64,000 nt of DNA from Paulinella micropora (taxonomy: Eukaryota > Cercozoa > Imbricatea > Euglyphida > Paulinellidae). Position 1 is the stretch's first letter. Every line of letters starts with the position of its first letter. Below are positions 48,386 to 57,349 of this stretch, one piece after another. Position numbers and translations under genes: made by a program. The DNA lies in assembly GCA_019918135.1 (NCBI GenBank), contig WBZZ01001190.1, forward strand, positions 149,001 through 213,000. Reading direction: 5' to 3'. The notes beneath the pieces are model-generated. The model saw only the letters and a list, made by a program, of their open reading frames with translations, ran no database searches and had not been told where the DNA came from.

Positions 48386-50212
48386 ATGCCCACCCAGCAA
48401 GCGGATTCCTTGCTCCAAGCCCGACGGTGGGCTCAAGAGATCCGCGACGTGCTAAAATCGGCTTCTACTCGCGTGACCGAGCAAAAGATCAAAAAACCAA
48501 ACTTTACACTCATGAGTGGGGGCAGGCTGCACCTGACCCCCTCCGAGGAAAGGCGCGTGGCCGGCCTGCTGCGCAAATTGGCACAGAGCCCACACACCGC
48601 GCAACTCAACCGGTTCGCCCTGGTACAGGTCATTCAAGACCCATCTGCCCTCATCGTGGACCTGGACGGCAAGGAGAGTCCGCAGCTGACGCCCGAGCGC
48701 TTCTTGGACTTTCTACGCTGCTTCCTCGTCGTGCTATCGCGACGCATCATTGTCCGCCTAGTCGCGGAGGGCGCGCGAAGCCTCGACCAGGCCTGGGCCG
48801 CCTGCGCCGCACACATCCTGCAAAGCCACGGCCAAGTGAAAAAGGGGCAGAATCAGATCTACAACAAACTGTCTTACCACCTGGTCTTCCCACGCCTAGC
48901 CCTAGGGTGGGCCGATGCGGGGCTCCTCGTGTGCCACACGGTCGAGGACCTTTTGTGCCTATTTCCGGCCTTCGCGGACCTCAACCTCTCCACCATCGTC
49001 GACCTTACCATCTACAAAAAGGGAGGAGGCATGTGTCGCTACCCGTTCTGCGATAAGGCCGAACGCAGGCCGTGCGAAGCCTGCTTGCAGGCACCCCCAC
49101 CCGAAGGCGGGCTCTGCCTCTACGGCCCTTCTTGCCACAAGCCAGCCTACGCCAAGCGACCGCTCATGCCCTTTGGACGCTACGACCTCCGCAGCCCCAG
49201 CTCCAGCTCCAGCTCCTCGTCCTCTTCTTCTACTTCCCACACACCTGACCTCCAAGACCCTTCGCAAGAGCTTCTCGCCACCAGCCTCAGCTTCTCCCCC
49301 GCCCGGCATATGACCGACCTCGAGCTGGACGAGTTCGTCGCGCTGTGCAGCGTCGGCGAGACCGAAGCCACGCGGGCGGGTCCTGCCTGGCGCCAGCCGG
49401 ACGCCGAGGCGCTTTTCGGCGCGCGGCGCAAAAAGCCCGCGCCGCGCAACCGGGCTGCCACCGCCGCCGCCTCTTCTTCATCCTCTTCTTCTTCCTCCTC
49501 CTCCTCCTCCTCCTCCTCCTCACCGGAGTCGCCGTCGCCGTCGTCGTCTTCGTCTTCGTCTTCGTCGTCGTCGTCGGGTGCGCAACCCAGCCCGTGCCCC
49601 GTTGCCCAGCTGCCTTGGGGCTCCGAACTCACGGGGCAGATCAGTCTGGCGCCCCTGTCGGCGCCAGAGGAGGGCGCAGGCTTGCCCGTCCACGTCACCA
49701 TCGGCGCACACGGCTCTTACACCCGGGCGCAGATGAGGGGCCTCCTACTAGCACATGCGGCGCCTTACCTGGGGGAAAGCGCCCGATTCGAAAACATCAC
49801 TTGGGACCCCCAGGGCTGTATCCAAGCCTACACTACCAAAAACACCGCCATCTGCCCGTTCCAGAACGCCCGGGAACGAACGGCCCGCTGCCACTCCAGC
49901 AACCGCCTACTCGTCAAACTGTGCCTGACAGAGCTGATCCTCATCTGCTTCAATGGCAAATGCACTCGCCACGTCTCCAAGGCTCGCCTCCTGCTGCCCG
50001 AAGCTACACGCTACAAGCTCCTGCTCGCGCAGCCCCGCTCCGTCTCCCTGCCCTTGCCCTCGCCTTTGCCCTCGCCTTTGCCCCAAGACTCGACCGCCGT
50101 TCCAACGGGCTCTCCGTACGAAGAAGAGGAAATACCTTCGGGCAAAAAAGGAAAAGAACAGAAAGTCGAGAACAAGCACGATGACCAAGGTCCTTCCCCG
50201 CCAAAAGAATAA
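48386..50212 (+). CDS. PrimPol/UL52-like primase
   Basis: 608 residues. Primase motifs in order: ALIVDLDG (D92, D94), NKLSYHLVFP (S163, H165) and STIVDLTIYKKGGGMCRYPF (D206, R218). A Cys-rich stretch (CRYPFCDK ... CEAC ... CLYGPSCH) follows. Ser-rich linkers at about 275-290 and 360-395 lead to a zinc module ICPFQNARERTARCHSSNRL ... CFNGKC at about 485-525, the same type as YHKSNN ... CHGRKC in the 7761-12821 protein. The tail is acidic/basic. It thus matches the front third of that fused gene but stands alone, with the next module 8 bases downstream. It makes primers, or copies DNA as a PrimPol. Confidence 0.8.
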   Translation: MPTQQADSLLQARRWAQEIRDVLKSASTRVTEQKIKKPNFTLMSGGRLHLTPSEERRVAGLLRKLAQSPHTAQLNRFALVQVIQDPSALIVDLDGKESPQLTPERFLDFLRCFLVVLSRRIIVRLVAEGARSLDQAWAACAAHILQSHGQVKKGQNQIYNKLSYHLVFPRLALGWADAGLLVCHTVEDLLCLFPAFADLNLSTIVDLTIYKKGGGMCRYPFCDKAERRPCEACLQAPPPEGGLCLYGPSCHKPAYAKRPLMPFGRYDLRSPSSSSSSSSSSSTSHTPDLQDPSQELLATSLSFSPARHMTDLELDEFVALCSVGETEATRAGPAWRQPDAEALFGARRKKPAPRNRAATAAASSSSSSSSSSSSSSSSSPESPSPSSSSSSSSSSSSGAQPSPCPVAQLPWGSELTGQISLAPLSAPEEGAGLPVHVTIGAHGSYTRAQMRGLLLAHAAPYLGESARFENITWDPQGCIQAYTTKNTAICPFQNARERTARCHSSNRLLVKLCLTELILICFNGKCTRHVSKARLLLPEATRYKLLLAQPRSVSLPLPSPLPSPLPQDSTAVPTGSPYEEEEIPSGKKGKEQKVENKHDDQGPSPPKE

Positions 50213-50220
50213 TCCAAGTC

Positions 50221-50910
50221 ATGTTCCCTTTTTATCCGAGGGCTAGTATTGCTTGCTTGCCTTTTGTGTCTGCAGATGATGATGTCGATGATGATGTTGA
50301 TGATGCACTGGAGCCTTGCTCGCCAGTGCGCGAGCGGCCCCCGCGTGCAATCCGCCCTCCCTCCTCTGGGAGCCCTCCGCGACGTGGCGCTCTCGCATGC
50401 GTGCGAGAGCGCCACGTCGCGGAAATACAACAGCTGGTCACCCAGCGACACGCTGAGCTAAAGGGGCTTCTCGAAAAGGCAGGTTGGCCCTTGCTGTGTT
50501 ACAGCCACCTGCGCCATGTCAAAACAGAGTGGGCAACTCAACAATCTGTCGAGGGCAGCACGGATTATACCCGTACCGACATTTTCGAAGTTCCTTGCCC
50601 CAGCTGCCCTCAACACCAAAACCGGCGCCTTGTTCGGAGAGACCAGCAAGCTTGGTGGTTGTATCGGTGTGAAGCCTGTCAAGCAAGCAAAGGAGACAAT
50701 GCGTCGTCACAGCCAAAGGAGGAGTTTCTGTTTGCACCCGCAGAGCACCTAGTTGATGCAAGCTGTACACAAGAGGGAAAGAGGAGCTACAAGAACAAAC
50801 CAAGCAAACCCTGCCAGACCGACGATGATGACGACGACGACGAAGACGCTCAGGAACCACAAGACAAGAATGCAGACAGGTCCTCCTTTTGCAGAAGCTC
50901 CAAAATGTGA
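50221..50910 (+). CDS. zinc-binding linker module, paralog of the middle of the origin-binding protein
   Basis: 229 residues. The core matches residues about 555-710 of the 7761-12821 protein: HAELKGLLEKAGWP against FSELQSFLEEEAGWP, EVPCPSCPQ against LVPCPDCPG, and QQAWWLYRCEACQA against LQAWWLQACSLC. Two CxxC pairs suggest a zinc ribbon. The N-terminal part is encoded by TGATGA repeats and a 48-base hairpin (50376-50423). The tail is Asp-rich (DDDDDDDED). It sits between primase and helicase genes in the order seen in the fused protein, so it is probably a subunit or bridge of that complex. Confidence 0.65.
   Translation: MFPFYPRASIACLPFVSADDDVDDDVDDALEPCSPVRERPPRAIRPPSSGSPPRRGALACVRERHVAEIQQLVTQRHAELKGLLEKAGWPLLCYSHLRHVKTEWATQQSVEGSTDYTRTDIFEVPCPSCPQHQNRRLVRRDQQAWWLYRCEACQASKGDNASSQPKEEFLFAPAEHLVDASCTQEGKRSYKNKPSKPCQTDDDDDDDEDAQEPQDKNADRSSFCRSSKM
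50376..50423. repeat. long hairpin in coding sequence
   Basis: Perfect 22-base arms (TCCGCGACGTGGCGCTCTCG plus CA, and the complement) around a four-base loop, inside the 50221-50910 gene. It is the longest perfect stem in the window. Confidence 0.9.
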
Positions 50911-51602
50911 CGTGTGGATTGCGGAGATAGATACCAGAGAGGGGGGAGAGGGGGGGAAGGGGAGCAAGAACGCAATGTGTTTTATTAGGATTTTGCGTCG
51001 TGCCCCCCCCCCCTCCTCCTTCCTTTGTTCTCCTTTCTCTCCTGGCAAGCAATCTTTATGTTTTTGAACGCGATGTGTTTGCGTGCCCCCCCTCCCCCGC
51101 CACCACCAATACTATCCTCTCCCTGCACAATCCCCCCTGCACCTTGGACGAGCGGGTGCTCCGAGGGGCCAGGGGTGCGCTGGAGCGGGGGGTCTTGGAG
51201 ATTTTTTGCGCGCCCGCACCTGCTCGGGGGGCCGAGCACCCGCTCGGTCGCGGCAGGGGGGGGGGGTGTGCAGGCCGCGCCGGAAGGGAGGTCTACGTGC
51301 ACTGAAAAAGACCAATAAAGGGGGAAAGTTTTGGTTTCGGACCACCAGCTGCACAATCCCCCCCGCACCTTGGACGAGCGGGTGCTCCGAGGGGCCAGGG
51401 GTGCGCTGGAGCGGGGGGGGGGGGGGGGGGGGAAGGGGGGGCGTGGGGGTTTTTTTGCGCCGCACTCCCTGAGCCCAAAAGACCCGAGCGGGTGTTTCCG
51501 CCACCCCCGGGGATTGCGCGGCTGCTGCTGGGGGGCAAAGAGGAACTGACGAGCTGTGTGATATGAAGGGCTCAGGGAGAAAGGGAGGATCCAAGAGGAG
51601 TC
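50911..51602. repeat. noncoding spacer with a direct repeat 226 bases apart
   Basis: No gene. The block CACAATCCCCC(C/T)GCACC ... GACGAGCGGGTGCTCCGAGG ... GTGCGCTGGAGCGGGGG occurs at about 51126-51191 and again at about 51352-51417. The first copy is followed by GCTCGGGGGGCCGAGCACCCGCTCG, partly self-complementary. The AACGCAATGTGTTTT / AACGCGATGTGTTTG pair (50969, 51067) is another short duplication. It separates the zinc-module gene from the polymerase/helicase gene. Confidence 0.7.
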
Positions 51603-51833
51603 ATGCGTGTGTGTATTTTGTGTTGTGGCAGGCTATGGTCAGAAGGGGACGAAGACATCGGTGCACTGAGTGCCTTAGTGGAGCTACTGGCAGAAGAGGA
51701 CGAGGACGAGCCTAAGGGCAAGAAAAAGGGACGCCTTGTAAGTGAAGTTTCTGGGCTGGTTTTGTACGAGAAAGCGGATCTGGGGCGGGTGGCGGAACTT
51801 ATCGCCGAAAAGAGATTTGATTGGAGATACTGA
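51603..51833 (+). CDS. short acidic ORF before the polymerase/helicase gene
   Basis: 76 codons: a Cys-containing start (VCILCCGRLW), an acidic stretch (LAEEDEDEPKGKKKGR) and LYEKADLGRVAELIAEKRF. It lies directly before 51840-55484 and probably belongs with it. Whether it is a separate product is unclear. Confidence 0.4.
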   Translation: MRVCILCCGRLWSEGDEDIGALSALVELLAEEDEDEPKGKKKGRLVSEVSGLVLYEKADLGRVAELIAEKRFDWRY

Positions 51834-51839
51834 CTATAT

Positions 51840-54800
51840 TTGCACGACCTGTATACCTCCGTCAACGAGCGCGAGGGGCTGGAAGTGCATTACCGCGCGC
51901 CTCCCGGGGTCAAGACATGGCGAAAAGGAAACAGGTCCGTAGGGTCCCGAATGTATGCAGACACAGGTCTTCAAGGTGCACCAGCGGCCCTGCGGCGTCT
52001 GGTGCTGCACGGAGATACGGCGTTGCAGCTTCCCAATTCAGCGGGGTTCCTGTTGTACTGGCTGGCGTCTGAGCTGAAAGTTGCGCCATCTAAGAAGCTG
52101 AAGTCTTTGCAGGAATATGCCCAGCAACACGAAGAGTTCTTGCAGAGAGTCGGCAGTATGCTGGGGGTCGATTCTACATGGGCTGGAAAGATTATGGAGG
52201 AGCTCGTTCATGGAGGGAAGATGTTGTTGCTGCCGGGGGATGCGGAGGAGAAAGGGGCCGGGACGTACCCGATGCTGGCAGACTTTATGCAGAGCCTGCG
52301 GGCGGCTACGAGGGGTCTGCGGTACTACTTCAAGAAGCTTTGGCGCTGGTGCTGCGCGCAGAAGGAAAGGTCCCGGAGCCCTGATGGGAAGATCAAGCTG
52401 CACAAGAGAACGGGGCGCTTTGTTCATTTTCTTACGGCCCATTTTGAAGGCGAGATCATGAAGCGTTGTATTGACTTTGTGGGTCCGGCCAACGTGTCGG
52501 TGCTGGCGCACGATGTTTTGTACGTTCGCGGCCCCGCCTGCCGGGTAGAAGCGGCAGGGCTGAATGCTTATATTTGCGAGCGGGGCCCCCTGTCGGGGGT
52601 GGAGACGTCCAGACGCAATGCCAAGAAGATGAGAGTAAGGGGCAGGGCAGTGCCTGTGCCCACGTTGCTTCCTCCGAGCGTAGAATGGCGAGTATTTCTC
52701 GTGGACGAGCAGGCAGGCGACAGAGAGGCGCTGTACGCTCGGTACCAGTTGGAAGACGATGTACGGAAGTTTTTCGCGTTTTATATCGTGTACGCACGGG
52801 CCAGTGATTTGTACCTGATAAAAGAAACGGGCGAACGCGTGATGCACCGGGTGTCGTTCGACAAGCACAGAGTACAGGTGATTAACGGGTTCACCGGGCT
52901 GGGCAAGACGGTGGTGGGCTTTGCCGCAGTCTGTGCGCTGCTAAGAGAAGACAGGCACGCGCGGGTGATCTGGGTCGTGGGCAGGGTTTCTCAGGCGCAG
53001 GATAGTACTCCGCGGCTAGAAGACTATCTGTCTGCCCACGGGCTGGGGCACATGAAGGTCTGTTTGTACGAGAAGGCCACACGGCAAGAGATTCGCGAAG
53101 CACAAATCCTGGAGATTCAACAAGAATCTATCTGGAAGATTATCTTGCCGCAGAAAGGTGCAAATCAGGAACCAGAGATCTGGAGGCCGGACCTGGTGGT
53201 GTTGGACGAGGTACTGCTGATCTTGAGCCAGTCGGTGTGCGTGGAGACGAACGGGATGAAATTGCGGATCAACGACTCTGTGCTGAGGATGATTTGTGAA
53301 AGGGCCCCCCGGCTTTTGTTGCTGGACAAAGACTGCATGCGGACTTCGCACGTGAGGGACTTTCTGTTGTGCGAGGGGGGAGGCGTGTGTCGCCAGCAGG
53401 GCAAGTTGTCGGAAGTGGAGGCGCAAAAGGAAATCCAATTCCATTGCTACACGTACGTGCCACCGCATCTACAACGGGGCCTGCAGGTCGTATCTGCGTA
53501 TCAGGATTTTTTCCAGGGCATCGTGGACGGGATCCGGGCTGGGAAAAAGTTTATTGTTGCGTGTCAGACGCAGAAAGCCGCTGCGGCGCTCTATGACAGG
53601 CTGCAGGAAATGTTCCCGCACCTGTGCCCCCGACGCCCCTGCGCGCCGGGTGGGGGCGGGGTAGAGTTTGTGCGCGAGACGGTGCCGCTGGACCCGCGCG
53701 AAAGAACCGCGGAGCAGCGAGAACTGGTTTCGAACGAAAACCGCCTTCGCGCAAGCTGGGCAGATGGTGCCTGCATCCGTCTGTTGGACGGACAGACCAG
53801 CAACTCCAGCGCCAAGTTTTTGATTCAGACGATTAACGACTTCTTCTCCGAAGAAGGCCCCAGGGGGCTGATCCACACCTCGCGCGTGAGCGTGTGCGTT
53901 GATATCCGGGTTTTGCTGGACTTAGTTTGTTTGCTCTGTGGTTACAGAAAGAAAATGTCGAGGTTCGGCCCCCCCGCGCGGGTCCTGTGCCAGATGCTCA
54001 TGCGAGCCCGGAGGACGGTGGACCCCGTCGTGAAGGCCTATTTCGGGGAGGGGGGCCTGTCCAGTATTCCGCGGATGTTCGAAGGCATAGACGAGACCGT
54101 GTTGCCCTGGGAACACTGCTCCCAATTCCAGCGCTTGGATCGCAATTACTCGAGCAAAGAGCAGCGGATGCAGGCACTGTACAAAACTGCTCGCAAACCT
54201 AACCCCTGGATGGCTTTAGACAGTGCCTATGCCTGGGGCGGCGAGGTGAAAAGAGACGGCAAGGTTATGGTAAGACAGGTTGCTAGCACTACCAAGCTTC
54301 GGCTGCTCGCGTGCCTGACCGAGTCTGCCAAGAGCGTAGGCGCGGCAATCTGGGGCTGGATCGTCGCGCAAGATATGGACATTGTTCTGCCTCCCCGCCT
54401 GAGCGAGGCTGAGCGGGAGGCTCTGAGGGCGGGAAGGCGGGGCGACGCGCAAGGGGGTGGCAGGGACGGCAGGCAAGAAGAAGAAGGAGGAGGAGGAGGA
54501 GAAGAAGAAGAAGAACAAGGGGAGCCAGAGGCAGAGATGCTGGATGAGAATGGCAGGGCAGAGCGCGCGCGGGCGCCCATGCTGCAGCCAGACGAAGTAG
54601 TTATCTGGCACGGCATCTCCTGGTCGGAGCTGAAGGAGCAGAGCGTGCGGACACGAGTGGAGTTTCTCGAGAACAAAGAGCGTGAGCGTCTCTTCGACCA
54701 CGAAGTAGCAGAGCTCGCAATCCTGCGCGTCCTGCAGCGCTACCCAGGGTCGCTGGAGAAATTCAAGAAATTACGCCGAGAGCTGTCTAAGGAGTTGGAA

Positions 54801-55484
54801 GAGCAAGGCGGTGACGAGATAGACGTGGGGTGGAGGGTTTGGAAATGGGTCAGGAGAATAAAGGCTTTGCTTGCACAGGCCAAGAAAGCCGTTGCGAGCC
54901 TTGACAACCTGTCGATTGTTTTGGGCCCCAAAACGGACGCCGTGCGGCTTGACAAAAAGACTGCCAAACCCATCCCGATGAAGGCTGCCTCTGCTCTGGC
55001 CATGCACCGAGCCGTGAATCGCTTAGCCACGAAGGTTTTTGGAGCTGCCTCGCTTGAGCAGTTCTTGGCAGACTCCGAGACCGCTTATCCTTTATCCGTT
55101 CTGTATCAAAAAGAAAAGCTCTTGCGAAAACTAGCGCAGCAGGCGCGGGATGCACAGCCCGGGGTATCCGACGACAGGCAGGGCGAAAAGAGCAGCGCCA
55201 AGCAGCTAGCCAAATTTTTACTGTCCAACGCAGGTTACACGATGGTTGAAACAGGCCAGAAGAAGCGCAGGCAGGTCGATGGAAAGCGGACCAGCTACAA
55301 CACATTTACAATCCAGAAGAAGCCTCAGGTCCATGACTGGGCTACTTTTCATGACAAGATGTGGGAGGAGAGCGGGGAGCGCGTCGAGAAGGCGGCGGCG
55401 GCCCGTCAGCAAAAGAAAAAGAGAAGAAGAAGCGGGACGGACAAGGAGCGCAAGCGCAAAAAGGCGCGGCGCGACAGGCAATGA
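51840..55484 (+). CDS. TVpol-like palm fused to UL9-like SF2 helicase
   Basis: 1214 residues with no ATG at the listed start. The N-terminal 245 residues look like a TVpol-type polymerase: LVLHGDTALQLPNSAGFLLY (motif A), KIMEELVHGGK (motif B), GRFVHFLTAHFEGEIMKRC and VSVLAHDVLYVRG (motif C, HD). All three find counterparts in 36158-37105. The helicase follows: Walker A NGFTGLGKTVVG at about 350, DLVVLDEV at about 451, LIHTSRVSVCVDI and QMLMRARRTVD as motifs V and VI. A Glu-rich linker lies at about 865-900, and a Lys/Arg-rich tail is a likely nuclear signal. It follows a primase and a zinc module in the same order as the 7761-12821 gene, so the locus is a split, divergent replication set. Confidence 0.65.
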   Translation: MHDLYTSVNEREGLEVHYRAPPGVKTWRKGNRSVGSRMYADTGLQGAPAALRRLVLHGDTALQLPNSAGFLLYWLASELKVAPSKKLKSLQEYAQQHEEFLQRVGSMLGVDSTWAGKIMEELVHGGKMLLLPGDAEEKGAGTYPMLADFMQSLRAATRGLRYYFKKLWRWCCAQKERSRSPDGKIKLHKRTGRFVHFLTAHFEGEIMKRCIDFVGPANVSVLAHDVLYVRGPACRVEAAGLNAYICERGPLSGVETSRRNAKKMRVRGRAVPVPTLLPPSVEWRVFLVDEQAGDREALYARYQLEDDVRKFFAFYIVYARASDLYLIKETGERVMHRVSFDKHRVQVINGFTGLGKTVVGFAAVCALLREDRHARVIWVVGRVSQAQDSTPRLEDYLSAHGLGHMKVCLYEKATRQEIREAQILEIQQESIWKIILPQKGANQEPEIWRPDLVVLDEVLLILSQSVCVETNGMKLRINDSVLRMICERAPRLLLLDKDCMRTSHVRDFLLCEGGGVCRQQGKLSEVEAQKEIQFHCYTYVPPHLQRGLQVVSAYQDFFQGIVDGIRAGKKFIVACQTQKAAAALYDRLQEMFPHLCPRRPCAPGGGGVEFVRETVPLDPRERTAEQRELVSNENRLRASWADGACIRLLDGQTSNSSAKFLIQTINDFFSEEGPRGLIHTSRVSVCVDIRVLLDLVCLLCGYRKKMSRFGPPARVLCQMLMRARRTVDPVVKAYFGEGGLSSIPRMFEGIDETVLPWEHCSQFQRLDRNYSSKEQRMQALYKTARKPNPWMALDSAYAWGGEVKRDGKVMVRQVASTTKLRLLACLTESAKSVGAAIWGWIVAQDMDIVLPPRLSEAEREALRAGRRGDAQGGGRDGRQEEEGGGGGEEEEEQGEPEAEMLDENGRAERARAPMLQPDEVVIWHGISWSELKEQSVRTRVEFLENKERERLFDHEVAELAILRVLQRYPGSLEKFKKLRRELSKELEEQGGDEIDVGWRVWKWVRRIKALLAQAKKAVASLDNLSIVLGPKTDAVRLDKKTAKPIPMKAASALAMHRAVNRLATKVFGAASLEQFLADSETAYPLSVLYQKEKLLRKLAQQARDAQPGVSDDRQGEKSSAKQLAKFLLSNAGYTMVETGQKKRRQVDGKRTSYNTFTIQKKPQVHDWATFHDKMWEESGERVEKAAAARQQKKKRRRSGTDKERKRKKARRDRQ

Positions 55485-55628
55485 AAAAAAAAAAGCTTGT
55501 AATTAAAAAATCTCGACTGGGAGTCTTATTCCCCGGGGAAATTTTTTTATCCATACTACTCATTCTAGGGCCGGGTTGCACTTTGTACATTCTGCGCTAG
55601 CCTGCCAAAAAAAATAGATTATGATCCT

Positions 55629-56675
55629 TTAATCGACCAATCCAGGCTCTAATCCTGCCCAAAACTCTAGCTTGTCTTTTGCTTCTTTGCAGGACAGCTT
55701 CGCCGCCCGCGTGTACCAATGCATGGCCTGTGTTAAGTCCTTTGGCACGCCCCTGCCGTTTTCGAAGCAGAGTCCCAGCCTATACTGGGCATCACTGTCG
55801 CCTTGTTGTGCAGAACGCGAAAGCCAATAGAAAGCCTCGGCGTCGTCAGATAGCATTGTGCCCAACTGAAGCTGTGCCTGGGCGTCATCTAGTTCCGCGG
55901 CACGCATGAACCACCTCAGGGCCCTGACTTTCTTCCTATGAACTAAACAGAATATGCCGATTACCCAGAAAAATTCGCCGATCCTCCTCCACCCAGGAAC
56001 TTCGTCGTGCCCTTGCTCTGCCGAACGTTCCCACCAGCGCAAGGCTTGCGCCTCATCCGCTTCCACACCGTGGCCAGCATAAAAACAATTTCCCAGGTAA
56101 TAATGAGCGTGGGCGTTCCCCTGTTCGGCCGATCGTTTAAACCACTTGAGAGCTCTGGCGTAGTCCTGAACCACGCCCTCGCCCTCACTGTAGCAAATAC
56201 CGAGCAGCAATTGTGCTTGGGCGTCGCCTTTGTGTGCCGAACGCTGGAGCCACTGCCAGCCCCAGTCTCGGTCCTTGACCACTCCCCATCCTTTGCAGTA
56301 GCAAAGACCGAGCAAACGCTGAGCTTTCGCATGCCCTTGTTCCGTCGCTCTCTGCCACCAGCGCACTGCTTGGGTCCAGTCGCTGGCTACGTTCTCTCCA
56401 TCGAAATAGCAAACCGCCAGCCGATACTGTGCCTCTGGATCTCCCCCCCTCGCGGCCTGCATGTACCACTGCATGGCGCAGCTAGGGTTTCTATCCACGC
56501 CAAAGCCGTGCATATAATGGAATGCTAACAGACGCTGAGCATATGGTTTGCCCTGTGTCGCAGCCTCTGTGTAGCAGCGTAGCAGCTTGGCTGTTTCCAC
56601 GTCGCTGTCTAGACCCACCAGGTAGCAATTGGGTGGGTCATCCTGCGCTCGTGCCTTTTCGTCACGTTCGCTCAT
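55629..56675 (-). CDS. Sel1-like repeat protein
   Basis: 348 residues, nearly all Sel1/TPR-like repeats of about 36 residues: AQYRLAVCYFDGENVASDW, AQRLLGLCYCKGWGVVKDRD, AQLLLGICYSEGEGVVQDYA, AHYYLGNCFYAGHGVEADEA, AQYRLGLCFENGRGVPKDL, each followed by an A-x-x-W-x-x-x-A/S-A-x-x-G helix. I count seven or eight repeats, one interrupted by a hydrophobic insertion (EFFWVIGIFCLVHRKK). No signal peptide, so probably cytosolic. Sel1 repeats bind partner proteins and are common in amoeba-associated bacteria, protists and giant viruses. Confidence 0.9.
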   Translation of the reverse strand: MSERDEKARAQDDPPNCYLVGLDSDVETAKLLRCYTEAATQGKPYAQRLLAFHYMHGFGVDRNPSCAMQWYMQAARGGDPEAQYRLAVCYFDGENVASDWTQAVRWWQRATEQGHAKAQRLLGLCYCKGWGVVKDRDWGWQWLQRSAHKGDAQAQLLLGICYSEGEGVVQDYARALKWFKRSAEQGNAHAHYYLGNCFYAGHGVEADEAQALRWWERSAEQGHDEVPGWRRIGEFFWVIGIFCLVHRKKVRALRWFMRAAELDDAQAQLQLGTMLSDDAEAFYWLSRSAQQGDSDAQYRLGLCFENGRGVPKDLTQAMHWYTRAAKLSCKEAKDKLEFWAGLEPGLVD

Positions 56676-56941
56676 TTCCTTGTGTTTTGCCCTCCTGCCC
56701 TGGTATGTCCAGGGGCAGTCCCCTCTTTCCGTCAGCTTCCTCTCGCAGCCCCTGGGCCACCGAGGAGAGGGGGGGGGGGGGCGGGGCGTCCCCCCAACCC
56801 CCCCTTTTTTTGCCGTTTTTTTCTTCTTTCTTTCCTGGAAAGGAAGAGAAGGAGAGGAAAGGAGGAATCCATTATTATTAGTTTTTTTGTTGCTTTTTTT
56901 CTTCTTTTTTTCGCATCATCCAAGTTGAGAGCAAGAAGAAG

Positions 56942-57118
56942 ATGATGCTGATGCTAGTGCGGTGGGTTCTAGGAGCGCTGGTCCTTCTAGTAACCCACGT
57001 CGTAATCGCGCGGGGCAGCGAGCGCGGCTGTGGTTGCGCGATTTCTTCTGCACCCGTTGGCGGGGGATGCTTGGTTCTGGTCTTGATCGCAGCTCTCTTG
57101 TCTGCGGCAGAATTTTAG
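56942..57118 (+). CDS. small membrane protein
   Basis: 58 residues with two hydrophobic helices (MLVRWVLGALVLLVTHVVIA and CLVLVLIAALLSAAEF) joined by a short Gly/Cys/Ser loop (GSERGCGCAISSAP). The size and layout resemble small viral envelope or viroporin-like proteins. It lies in the gap between the Sel1 gene (divergent) and the gene at 57350. A run of A and TTTTATTAAAAA follows. Confidence 0.5.
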   Translation: MMLMLVRWVLGALVLLVTHVVIARGSERGCGCAISSAPVGGGCLVLVLIAALLSAAEF

Positions 57119-57349
57119 TGCCCGGGCGTCGGGTTTTGTTGCTGGTAGTTGAACCAAGTTTACAACAAAAAAAAAGTTTTATTAAAAAAAGACCCCCGAG
57201 TTTTCAATTCCTCCCCGAACTTGTGTGCTCACTGCGCCGTCGCGCCCCGCCCCGCCCCCCCCCCTCCCCCTCTACACTACACCCACTCCACCCCCCCCCC
57301 CCTCTCCGAGGGGGGGAGAGTGTGTGTGTGTGTGTGTTAAAAAGTGAGA

